Assembly: GCA_044226655.1 (NCBI GenBank)
Contig: JBGAGO010000004.1
Location: 1-64,000, forward strand
Direction of reading: 5' to 3'
Source: JBEVOS01 sp044226655
GTDB lineage: Bacteria > Pseudomonadota > Alphaproteobacteria > Caulobacterales > Aquidulcibacteraceae
Length of the DNA stretch: 64,000 nucleotides
The notes beneath the pieces are model-generated. The model did not search any database and was not told where the DNA came from. It saw only the letters and a program-made list of their open reading frames with translations. Shown here in pieces: positions 16,555 to 24,031 of the stretch. The first letter of the stretch is position 1; each line of letters begins with the position of its first letter. The translations under genes were made by a program, and so were the position numbers.

Positions 16555-17684
16555 ACCGTGATTCCGGCGCCGCATTTTATGAGTTTTTCGCAGGCGGCGG
16601 ATTGGCGCGGCTTGGGCTAGAGCCCGCTTTTCGTTGCGTTTTCGCCAACGACATCGATCCTGGCAAAGCTGCAGCCTATGAAAACGCGTTCGGCACGGAT
16701 CTGTTCGCGCTGGGCGATGTCGGCGCGCTCTCCACAGCTCAATTGCCCGGGACCGCCGCTTTGGGCTGGGCCTCCTTCCCTTGCCAGGACCTGTCGCTGG
16801 CGGGCGGACGCGCCGGCTTCGACGGCGAGCGCTCCGGCGCGTTCTGGGGATTCTGGAAAGTGATCAAAGCGCTGGCGGCGGAGGGCCGCGCGCCGGAGAC
16901 GCTGGCGCTCGAGAATGTCTGCGGCCTGCTGACCTCGCGCGGCGGCGCCGATTTCACGGCTTTGGTCACCGCGCTCAACGATCTCGGCTATCGCGCGGGC
17001 GCGCTCGAAATCGACGCGGCTCTGTTCACGCCGCAATCGCGGCCTCGCGTGTTCGTGATCGCGACGCGCACTGCGCCGCCCGCGGATTTGCTCGCCGATG
17101 CGCCGGTCGCGCCGTTTCATTCGCCGGGCCTGATCGCGGCGGTGTCGCGCCTGCCGGAAGACGCGCGCGCGCGCTGGCTGTGGTGGCGCTTGCCGGTTCC
17201 GCCCACGCGCAACACCACGCTCGCCGACGTGCTCGACGATGACGTCGAGTGGGATGCGCCGGAGAAGACGCGCCGCCTGCTCGCGATCATGAATCCGCTG
17301 CACCGCGCGCGCGTGCTGGGCCTCAGGCATTCCGGCAAGGTCGAGGTCGGCGCGCTGTTCCGGCGCATCCGCATCGAGGACGGCCGGCGCATCCAGCGCG
17401 CCGAGGCGCGTTTCGATGGGCTGGCAGGATGTTTGCGCACGCCCGCGGGCGGTTCGAGCCGGCAGACCTTGATCGTGGTCGAGAAAGACAAAGTGCGCAC
17501 GCGCCTGATCGCGCCGCGTGAAGCCGCGCGGCTCATGGGCCTGCCCGACAGCTATCCTCTGCCGCGCCAGACGACGGCGGCGCTGCATCTGCTGGGCGAT
17601 GGCGTGTGCGTGAGCGCGGTGCGCTGGCTGAGCGATCATCTGCTGGCGCCGCTGGCCGGCGTGCGCGCGCGCGAAGCGGCGTGA
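16551..17684 (+). CDS. DNA (cytosine-5-)-methyltransferase (Dcm-like)
   Basis: 377 aa with the ordered C5-methyltransferase motifs: I FFAGGGLARLG (residues 12-22), IV FPCQDLS (catalytic Cys78), VI LENV (Glu121), VIII PQSRPRVFV (161-169) and X near LGDGVCVSAVRWL. A target-recognition segment lies between VIII and X. The enzyme should methylate C5 of cytosine in a short site that cannot be read from the sequence. It overlaps the vsr start by 4 nt. No restriction endonuclease gene is adjacent, so it looks like a Dcm-Vsr pair. Confidence 0.92.
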   Translation: MNRDSGAAFYEFFAGGGLARLGLEPAFRCVFANDIDPGKAAAYENAFGTDLFALGDVGALSTAQLPGTAALGWASFPCQDLSLAGGRAGFDGERSGAFWGFWKVIKALAAEGRAPETLALENVCGLLTSRGGADFTALVTALNDLGYRAGALEIDAALFTPQSRPRVFVIATRTAPPADLLADAPVAPFHSPGLIAAVSRLPEDARARWLWWRLPVPPTRNTTLADVLDDDVEWDAPEKTRRLLAIMNPLHRARVLGLRHSGKVEVGALFRRIRIEDGRRIQRAEARFDGLAGCLRTPAGGSSRQTLIVVEKDKVRTRLIAPREAARLMGLPDSYPLPRQTTAALHLLGDGVCVSAVRWLSDHLLAPLAGVRAREAA

Positions 17685-18097
17685 CGCGCGCCGACGTCTT
17701 TGACGTCGAGCAGCGCGCGGCGGTGATGCGCGCGGTCAAAGGCGCTGACACCAAGCCTGAATTGAAGGTGCGCCGCATCGTGCGCGGCCTTGGGCTTGGC
17801 TATCGGCTCGGCGGCTGGGGTCTGGCGGGCAAGCCCGATCTGGTGTTTCCGGGGCGGCGCGCCTGCATCTTCGTGCACGGCTGCTTCTGGCACGGCCACG
17901 AGTGCAAGCGCGGCGCACGCGTGCCCAAGGACAATAACGCGTACTGGGTCGGCAAGATTGCGCGCAATCGCGCGCGGGACGCCGCAGCGTTGAAATCGCT
18001 TGCAGAGCAAGGCTGGCATGTTCTTGTCATCTGGGAATGCGATATGAAAGACGAGGCGGCGCTTACGGCGACGCTCGCGCGCTTTCTGAAAAAATAA
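17681..18097 (+). CDS. vsr: Very short patch repair endonuclease
   Basis: 138-aa Vsr endonuclease, which nicks next to T:G mismatches left by deamination of 5-methylcytosine. GADTKPELKVRR (residues 21-32), GKPDLVFP with Asp53, and FVHGCFWHGHEC (64-75) match the zinc/magnesium and catalytic regions of E. coli Vsr. The GTG start overlaps the TGA of the methyltransferase (GTGA), which fixes the start and implies coupled translation, as expected for a repair enzyme guarding that methylase's sites. Confidence 0.93.
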   Translation: MTRADVFDVEQRAAVMRAVKGADTKPELKVRRIVRGLGLGYRLGGWGLAGKPDLVFPGRRACIFVHGCFWHGHECKRGARVPKDNNAYWVGKIARNRARDAAALKSLAEQGWHVLVIWECDMKDEAALTATLARFLKK

Positions 18098-18122
18098 CAC
18101 GCCGCGCGGCGGGGAGGATCAC

Positions 18123-18782
18123 ATGTTCGCAGGCCATTACGCGCCGGCGTTTGCATCGAAAGCGCTGAAGCACGCGCCCTCGCTCGGCGCCGGCTTCATC
18201 GCGGTGCAGCTGATGGATTTCGCCTGGTCGGGCTTCATCCTGACGGGCGTCGAACATGCGCGGCTCACGCCTGGCTTTCTGGCGATGAGCGATCTCGATC
18301 TCTACGACATGCCCTACACGCATTCGCTGCCCGGCGCGCTGGCGTGGAGCGTGCTCGGCGCAATCGTCTATCGCCTGATCGACCGGCGCGCCGGCTGGGG
18401 CGCGGCGATCACCATCGGCGCGCTGGTGTTTTCGCATTGGATTCTGGATTTCCTCGTGCACGCGCCGGATCTGCTGCTCTATCCGGGCGGGCCGAAAGTG
18501 GGGCTGGGCTGGTGGGGCTCGCCCGCGCTGGCGCTCGGCTCCGAAATCGGCGTGTTCGTGCTGGGCTTTGCACTCTACATGCGCGCCACGACGGCGAAGA
18601 GCGCGGTCGGACGGATCGCGCCCTGGCTGGTCGCCGCGCTGATGGCGGGCGCGCTGGCGTTCGACAAGCTGGGGCCGCCGTCGGCGAACATGCAGATGTT
18701 CGCGGTGATGGCGCTGATTTCCTATTCGCTGTTCGCCGCGCTTGGATTCTGGCTCGACGCGGTGCGGGTGAAGCGCGCCTAG
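18123..18782 (+). CDS. Integral membrane protein, YbcI/YdjM (DUF457)-like
   Basis: 219 aa with about six membrane segments. GHYAPAF near the N-terminus, YTHSLPGAL around residue 65 and SHWILDFLVHAPD around 103-115 keep the His and Asp residues typical of membrane-bound putative metal-dependent hydrolases. Function is not established. A GGGGAGG ribosome site precedes the ATG. The stop overlaps the convergent histidine kinase end by 4 nt. Confidence 0.7.
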   Translation: MFAGHYAPAFASKALKHAPSLGAGFIAVQLMDFAWSGFILTGVEHARLTPGFLAMSDLDLYDMPYTHSLPGALAWSVLGAIVYRLIDRRAGWGAAITIGALVFSHWILDFLVHAPDLLLYPGGPKVGLGWWGSPALALGSEIGVFVLGFALYMRATTAKSAVGRIAPWLVAALMAGALAFDKLGPPSANMQMFAVMALISYSLFAALGFWLDAVRVKRA

Positions 18783-20533
18783 GCGGCGCGCTCATCGCGC
18801 AGAGGCGGCGCACCGATCACGCGGGCGATTTCATCCATGAACGCGGTCGCTGCGATCGGCAGAACGATGCAGCCGTCGACGCCGGATTCGAGACACATCG
18901 CGGCTTCGGCTTCGCTCTCGACCAGCGCCATCACCGGCGTGCCCGCGTTCTTGCCGCCCTGACGCAGCAATTCCGCGATCTCGATCGCATCGAAATCCGG
19001 CGTGCGCTGATCGGCGATCACCAGATCGAATTGCTCGGCGTGCAGCGCTTCGAGCGCCTGGCCGCCCTGCGTGACGATTTCGAACGAGGCCGTGGTGGTT
19101 TCGAGCACGGCGCCGATGACACGCTGATCTTCGGCGCGCGCAGCGAGCACGAGAATGCGCGGCCCATCCTGGCGCGGGGCTGGCGCGGCAGGCTGCGCGG
19201 CGGCGCGTTCGGCCTCGAGCACGAGCGAGAATTGCGAGCCCTGCCCCGGCGTGCTCTTCGCGGCGAGCGTTGCGCCCATGAGGCGCGCGAGCTTGGCGCT
19301 GATCGACAAGCCGAGCCCTTTGCGCGTCCCTTGCGCGCGGCGATCGCCCAGATGCGCCGCGAGATCGGCGCGCGTCATGCCAAGGCCCGTATCGGCGACG
19401 GCGAAGCCCAGGCGCACATGGCCGGGCTTGTCGCTCGGCATCGCTTGCAGGCGCACGCGCACGCCGCCGCTCTGCGTATAGGTGACGCCGTTCGAGATCA
19501 GGTTGAACAGGATCTGGCGCACGCGCACGGCGTCGAGCAGCACCTCGCCCGGCGCGTTGGCGGCGATGTCGACCAGCAGTTCGAGGCCCTTGTCTTCGGC
19601 CTGGATGCGAAACGCGTTTGAGACCGAGCGCACCAGCGCGCGCGGATCGCATGGCCGTGGGTTGATCGCCAGGCGCCCGCTCTCGATGGCGTCGAGATCG
19701 ACCAAATCGTCGAGCACGGTGGCCAGGACCTCGCCCGCCTCCACCAGCGCATCGACATGAACGCGCGCTTCCGGCGGCAGCGCGGTGCGGCCAAGCGCGT
19801 GCGAAGAGCCGGTCAGCGCCGTCATCGGCGTGCGCACCGCGCGCTTCATCCGTTCGACGAATTCGTTGCGCGCGACGGAGGCCTGCTGCGAAGCGCGCTG
19901 CGCCCGCTCCGCCGCCAGACGCGCGCGCCGGTTGGCGTCATCGCCGCGGCGCAAATCGGCCAGGACATAGCCGCCATGCATGGCGAACAGGCCGACGGAC
20001 AAGACGATCGCGACATTCGGTTCGAAGCGCCCGCCATTGATGAAATAGTCCGCGACCGGCAAGGCGATGGCCATCAGCGTGGTGGCGCCGATGCCGGCCA
20101 TGAAGCACATCATCGAGGCGCGCAACGTCACCACCGCGTTGAACGCGGCGGCGGCGAGAAAGAGTGCGGCGATGGTGTCGCCATGGCGCGGCTCCAGAAA
20201 CCAGGCGAGCGGCGCAAAGCAGGTCCCGATCAGGCTCTGCACGAAGGTCCAGATGGCGTAGGGCGTCAGCGAGGGCGCGCGCCCCGCCGCCGCAGCGGCC
20301 GCGAGACCCGCCGAGACCCGCCCTTCGATCAGGAGCACGGCCACGAACACGCCGGCCCAGGCCAGCGGCGCCCAATGTCCTGCGATGACGGCCAGCGTCA
20401 GCCCCGACAGCGCGACGCCAATCATTCTGGAGCCGGCATTTTTTCGGCGCGCCGAGGCCAGCGCCGCGACATCGGTCGCGGGCGCCTCGTCCTCACCCCG
20501 TGAGGGGCGGGCTGGCGTCGAATCTGCCCGCAT
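18779..20533 (-). CDS. Degenerate hybrid histidine kinase (pseudokinase-like)
   Basis: 584 aa: N-terminal membrane helices (about 37-190), a DHp-like helix, an HATPase_c domain with N-box NLISNG (345-349), G1 DTGLGM and G2 GLGLS, then a receiver-like domain (458-575). Residue 231 is Arg where the phosphoacceptor His should be (FVERMKRAVRTP instead of the usual MSHEIRTP). The receiver keeps Asp508 but has AA at 464-465 in place of the Mg-binding acidic pair, and Leu558 in place of the conserved Lys. ATP binding looks intact, phosphotransfer does not. It may act by binding, as divergent kinases such as DivL do. Confidence 0.85.
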   Translation of the reverse strand: MRADSTPARPSRGEDEAPATDVAALASARRKNAGSRMIGVALSGLTLAVIAGHWAPLAWAGVFVAVLLIEGRVSAGLAAAAAAGRAPSLTPYAIWTFVQSLIGTCFAPLAWFLEPRHGDTIAALFLAAAAFNAVVTLRASMMCFMAGIGATTLMAIALPVADYFINGGRFEPNVAIVLSVGLFAMHGGYVLADLRRGDDANRRARLAAERAQRASQQASVARNEFVERMKRAVRTPMTALTGSSHALGRTALPPEARVHVDALVEAGEVLATVLDDLVDLDAIESGRLAINPRPCDPRALVRSVSNAFRIQAEDKGLELLVDIAANAPGEVLLDAVRVRQILFNLISNGVTYTQSGGVRVRLQAMPSDKPGHVRLGFAVADTGLGMTRADLAAHLGDRRAQGTRKGLGLSISAKLARLMGATLAAKSTPGQGSQFSLVLEAERAAAQPAAPAPRQDGPRILVLAARAEDQRVIGAVLETTTASFEIVTQGGQALEALHAEQFDLVIADQRTPDFDAIEIAELLRQGGKNAGTPVMALVESEAEAAMCLESGVDGCIVLPIAATAFMDEIARVIGAPPLRDERAA

Positions 20534-20741
20534 GGCCCGCTATGAGAGCCTGCCCAATGCTTCCGTGAAGTTAACGTTACTCAAACACCGCCGCCCTCGC
20601 GTTTGCGCGGCAAATGGATCAAAACCCCAGGGTGAGCCGTTCTCGCTCCGCCACGCATTCATCCACCGCTCAGGTTCGGGCGTAGAGGATTGATTGGAAA
20701 CCGGCTTTTCGCCGGAGGGGTTTCTTTCTCGGAGGGAAGAC

Positions 20742-21395
20742 ATGTTCAAGAAGATTTTGGCGGCGATTTGCGCCGCCGCGCTGCTCGCGGGCTGCGTCAC
20801 CGTCGATCCGGTGACGGGCGAACGCGATCCGAACCGCGCAGCCACCGGCGCCATCATCGGCGCGCTCGGCGGCGCAGCCGTCGGCACGCTTGGCGGCGGC
20901 GATGACCGGCGCAACGCCATCATCGGCGCCGGCATCGGCGCGCTCGTAGGCGCGGCCGTCGGCGATTACATGGACGATCAGGAGCACACCTTGCGTGCCC
21001 GCCTCTCCGGCACCGGCGTGGGCGTGACGCGGGTTTCGGAAAGCCAGATCCTGCTCAACTTCCCGGCCGACATCACGTTCGATTTCGACCGTGCGGACGT
21101 GAAGGGCCAATTCGCGCCGACGATCAGCAATGTCGGCTCGGTCCTGTCGCAGTATCGGCAGACCACGGTCGACGTCGTCGGCTATGCGGACTCGGTCGGT
21201 TCGGATTCCTACAATCAGGCGCTGTCGGAACGGCGCGCCATGTCGGTGTCGAGCCTGTTGCTCAGCAATGGCGTCATCCGTGAGCGCTTGATCGCGCGCG
21301 GCATGGGGGAATCCAATCCCATCGCCTCGAACGAAACGCCGGACGGGCGCGCGCGCAATCGCCGTGTCGAGGTCTATATCAGCGCCTTCCAATAA
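20742..21395 (+). CDS. OmpA-family lipoprotein with glycine zipper
   Basis: 217 aa. Lipoprotein signal with LLAGC (Cys18 or so), then a glycine-zipper segment (AIIGALGGAAVGTLGGG and GAGIGALVGAAVGD), then a C-terminal OmpA domain with NQALSERRA and RNRRVEV, which binds peptidoglycan. Probably an outer-membrane anchored protein that ties the membrane to the cell wall (YiaD/Pal type). The ATG at 20742 has GGAGGG upstream and begins the signal. The 208-nt gap before it shows no clear element. Confidence 0.9.
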   Translation: MFKKILAAICAAALLAGCVTVDPVTGERDPNRAATGAIIGALGGAAVGTLGGGDDRRNAIIGAGIGALVGAAVGDYMDDQEHTLRARLSGTGVGVTRVSESQILLNFPADITFDFDRADVKGQFAPTISNVGSVLSQYRQTTVDVVGYADSVGSDSYNQALSERRAMSVSSLLLSNGVIRERLIARGMGESNPIASNETPDGRARNRRVEVYISAFQ

Positions 21396-21522
21396 GGAGC
21401 GCGCTCTGCGCATCAGCGGCGCCGGCGGCGAAAGCCTCCGGCGCCGTTTGCGTTTCATCGCAGCGCGCTTGACGGCCCGCGCCCGCCCCGCGCACCGTCG
21501 CCGCGCAAATCTGGGGCGGACG

Positions 21523-22053
21523 ATGATGCGGTTTCTCTCGGCGCTGATCCTGGCGTTTCTACTCGCGGCGCCCGCGCGCGCCGAGGTCACCGAAGCGACG
21601 TCCGATCACATGCTGATCACGCAAATGGTCGAGATCGACGCCTCGCCCGCGCGCGCCTGGCGGGCGCTCGGCCGCATCGGCAGCTGGTGGAATGGCGAGC
21701 ACTCCTATTCGGGCGACGCCCGCAACATGACGCTCGATGTGCGCGCTGGCGGCTGTTTCTGCGAGCGCTGGTCCGGCGGCGAGGTCGAGCATGGACGCGT
21801 GATCTACGCATCGCCTGCGCAAGGCATATTGCGCCTCGATGCGGCTTTGGGGCCGATGCAAGCGCGCGGCATTCACGCCGTGTGGACGTTCACGCTGGTC
21901 GCGAACGGGCCATCAACACGCGTGACGATGACCTATCTGGCGCTCGGCGCCTCGACCTCCACGCTCGATGTTTTCGCGCCCGCCGTGGACGGCGTGCTCG
22001 CCGAACAAATGGCGCGCTTCAAACATTTCGTGGAGACAGGAGCGCCACTCTAG
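21523..22053 (+). CDS. Exported SRPBCC-domain protein
   Basis: 176 aa with a signal peptide (MMRFLSALILAFLLAAPARA) followed by an SRPBCC/Bet v1-like fold (VEIDASPARAWRALGRIGSWW, then a C-terminal helix LAEQMARFKHFVE). Such domains bind hydrophobic ligands. A periplasmic location is less common for the fold. A GGGGCGG ribosome site precedes ATG 21523. The stop is at the edge of a dispersed repeat. Confidence 0.75.
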   Translation: MMRFLSALILAFLLAAPARAEVTEATSDHMLITQMVEIDASPARAWRALGRIGSWWNGEHSYSGDARNMTLDVRAGGCFCERWSGGEVEHGRVIYASPAQGILRLDAALGPMQARGIHAVWTFTLVANGPSTRVTMTYLALGASTSTLDVFAPAVDGVLAEQMARFKHFVETGAPL

Positions 22054-22059
22054 AGCCTT

Positions 22060-22153
22060 TTCCGTTCCGATGGAATCGGAACGGAAGCTCTAGATTTTTG
22101 ATTGAGCATCATCTTTCTCGAAGAACCGGCATCCACTTCTTCGGATGATGCTC
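22060..22153. repeat. Dispersed alphaproteobacterial double-palindrome repeat
   Basis: Two palindromes in a row: TTCCGTTCCGAT-gga-ATCGGAACGGAA (22060-22086) and GAGCATCATC...GATGATGCTC (22104-22153), with a short AT-rich bridge. The layout (a palindrome with TTCCGATGGAATCGGAA, then GAGCAT-ATCTTTCTCG...CCACTT...ATGCTC) matches a repeat known in many Rhizobiales and related genomes. It fills the gap between two convergent SRPBCC genes; the stop of the - strand gene lies at its border, so it likely also terminates transcription from both sides. Confidence 0.85.
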
Positions 22154-22641
22154 TAGGCCTCACAGACCTTCTTGAGCGCCGAGAGCTGAAGCATGCCCCA
22201 GCCCTGCTCGTAGCCCTCATGCTCGGCGCCGACATCGCCGCCGACACGCTCGAAACCGTGATGGAAGAGCTCGACCAGCGCGCCGCCCAGGGCCGGCGTC
22301 AGCCGCAGAGTCAAATAGGTCGGCGCCTGCCAGCCGAGATTGGGAATCCAATCGTTCTCGAACGTGAACGCGCGCGCCGGATCGAATGTGACAATGTCTC
22401 CGCCATAGCGCACGCGCGCGCCGTTCATGTTCACCTCCATCTCGATGCGCCCGCCCACGCGCGGCTCGTACGCCATCAGATATTGGCCGCGGCTCTCGCC
22501 CGCTTCCGGCGTTCCAACGACGAGCCCCCACCAGGCATTCATCGCATCGAAACTCGCAAACGCGCGCCAGACCCTCGCCGGCGGCGCGTTGATGAGGATC
22601 GAACGGCGGATTTTGAGGACGCTGGCGTCTGGATTGCTCAT
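22153..22641 (-). CDS. SRPBCC (AHSA1-like) domain protein
   Basis: 162 aa cytoplasmic START/Bet v1-like protein (SILINAPPARVWRAFASFDAMNAWWG near residues 14-40, C-terminal helix EQGWGMLQLSALKK). Members bind hydrophobic ligands or, as AHSA1, modulate Hsp90; no function can be assigned. The ATG at 22641 has GGGAGCG upstream. It is convergent with another SRPBCC gene, which carries a signal peptide; the two are only distantly alike. Confidence 0.78.
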   Translation of the reverse strand: MSNPDASVLKIRRSILINAPPARVWRAFASFDAMNAWWGLVVGTPEAGESRGQYLMAYEPRVGGRIEMEVNMNGARVRYGGDIVTFDPARAFTFENDWIPNLGWQAPTYLTLRLTPALGGALVELFHHGFERVGGDVGAEHEGYEQGWGMLQLSALKKVCEA

Positions 22642-22722
22642 GGCGCGCTCCCGCTGAGAGGGCCGAGCTAGCGGCGCGCCGTTCTTCGTCGTCAAGCGCG
22701 TTCGCCGTAACGCAAACTTCGC

Positions 22723-23493
22723 TCAGACGAGCCCGTAGGCTTTCTTTTCCTTGCGCGAAAGCGTGCGCTTGCGCACGGCGTAGACGCCGCGCCGCCCGTA
22801 GAGCACGTCCGCGGCCCTATCGCCGCCGAGACCCGCCTGGATCACGACATCGACGTAAGGCGCATCCGTTACGCCCTTGCGCATCGTCCCGCCGGGGCCG
22901 CGCCGGTCATAATAGGCCAGCGGCCGCGACGCCAATTCCACCTCGTACCAATTGCCGTCAGCCAGATGGTGAAGCTGGCGGGTGTAGGAGAGTTCGCGCA
23001 CGCGGTCCGCGCGCTCGCGCACGGCGTCTTCGCGCTCCTCGCGCTGCGCACGCGCGTAGGAATATCGCTTCGCATTCTTGCGCAGCAGGCCGGTGCGCGG
23101 ATGCACGTAAAGCGCGCGCCAATCACGATCGAGCGGCTGTTCGCGGCCCCAGCGGCCCGACGTCATCACGACGCCATCGGCCATGCGCGTGCGCACGGCG
23201 ACGATGTCCTCGATGTGATCGCGCACGTGCTGCTGCACGGTGGAGGTCGGCTTCAGATGCGCGGAAATCTCGGCATAGACCTTGTTCCAGGGCCGCTCGG
23301 CCTGGCTCATCAGAAAGCGGCGCAGGGGCGCGAGATTTTCGTTGAGGTTCTTCGTTTTCCAATCGCGCCTTTGCGCGGGGACGCGCGCAGGCAGAGGCGC
23401 GCCATCGTCGTCGGTGACGACGCGCGTGCGTCCCCCGCGGGGATGCCCGTCCGAATGGCCGTAGCGCGGCCGCTCGACGATGACCTTGGCCAT
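22723..23493 (-). CDS. Hypothetical basic protein
   Basis: About 256 aa, rich in Arg and Lys (RYSYARAQREEREDAVRERADRVREL). It has an internal region NKVYAEISAHLKPTSTVQQHVRDH that occurs in conserved hypothetical proteins of alphaproteobacteria. The start is uncertain: ATG 23493 is used, ATG 23505 is possible. No signal or membrane segment. A nucleic-acid-binding role would fit the charge but is only a guess. Confidence 0.6.
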   Translation of the reverse strand: MAKVIVERPRYGHSDGHPRGGRTRVVTDDDGAPLPARVPAQRRDWKTKNLNENLAPLRRFLMSQAERPWNKVYAEISAHLKPTSTVQQHVRDHIEDIVAVRTRMADGVVMTSGRWGREQPLDRDWRALYVHPRTGLLRKNAKRYSYARAQREEREDAVRERADRVRELSYTRQLHHLADGNWYEVELASRPLAYYDRRGPGGTMRKGVTDAPYVDVVIQAGLGGDRAADVLYGRRGVYAVRKRTLSRKEKKAYGLV

Positions 23494-23564
23494 GTCCTTG
23501 CGCATAAGGGCGCGGCTTATGAGCGCGGCGGACTTTGGATGCAAGTAAAAAGCGCGTTCGCTTT

Positions 23565-23614
23565 CCTCCCCCGTTTACGGGGGAGGTGGCCGCGAAGCGG
23601 CCGGAGGGGGGAGC
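23565..23614. repeat. Inverted repeat arm downstream of DUF559 gene 1
   Basis: The palindrome CTCCCCCGTTTACGGGGGAG is followed by GTGGCCGCGAAGCGGCC and GGAGGGGGGAGCC. It contains the TAA stop codon of the DUF559 gene (23575-23577) inside the first palindrome. Inverted partner at 23961-24022. Confidence 0.88.
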
Positions 23615-23955
23615 CGCTGCGCAATCGTCAGCCAAACGCCATCAAGATTCTCATAGATATCCGCGTTGGTGATGCGAAGCACCTGCCACCCTGCGGCTTG
23701 AAGAAAGGCCGTGCGCCTTTCGTCATGCGCCAATTGTTCGGGCGTCCAATGCGTCGCGCCGTCGACCTCGAGTGCAAGCTTGGCGGCGACGCAGGCGAAA
23801 TCGACAACATAGGGGCCGATCGGATGCTGTCGGCGAAACCTGTGATGATTGAGCGCGCGCCGCCGCAGATGCGCCCACAGGATCGTCTCCGCGTTCGTCA
23901 GCGTGCGACGCAGGCGCCGCGCATGAGGTCTGGAGCGATATTCGCCCTCCCGCAT
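23575..23955 (-). CDS. DUF559 domain protein (PD-(D/E)XK nuclease-like), copy 1
   Basis: 126 aa. DUF559 belongs to the restriction-endonuclease-like fold group that also holds Vsr. Visible signature: HHRFRRQHPIGPYVVDFAC (about residues 36-54), then LALEVDGATH (60-69) with the conserved Asp and Glu, then RTAFLQAAGWQVLRI (81-95). The function of the family is not established; a nuclease role is inferred from the fold. The C-terminus (PPPAASRPPPP) is read from the flanking repeat. The ATG is only 5 nt from the other repeat arm, so the gene exactly fills an inverted repeat pair. Confidence 0.88.
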   Translation of the reverse strand: MREGEYRSRPHARRLRRTLTNAETILWAHLRRRALNHHRFRRQHPIGPYVVDFACVAAKLALEVDGATHWTPEQLAHDERRTAFLQAAGWQVLRITNADIYENLDGVWLTIAQRLPPPAASRPPPP

Positions 23956-23960
23956 CGCGT

Positions 23961-24022
23961 CGGCTCCCCCCTCCGTCTCGCGGCTTCGCCGCGATCCACC
24001 TCCCCCGTAAACGGGGGAGGAG
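23961..24022. repeat. Inverted repeat arm upstream of DUF559 gene 1
   Basis: The reverse complement reads CTCCCCCGTTTACGGGGGAG, GTGGATCGCGGCGAAGCCGCGAGACGGA, then GGGGGGAGCC, the same order as the arm at 23565. The GGTGGATCGC...GAAGC...GCGAGACGGA core is shared with the repeat at 33026. Confidence 0.88.
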
Positions 24023-24031
24023 CAAGGCCCT

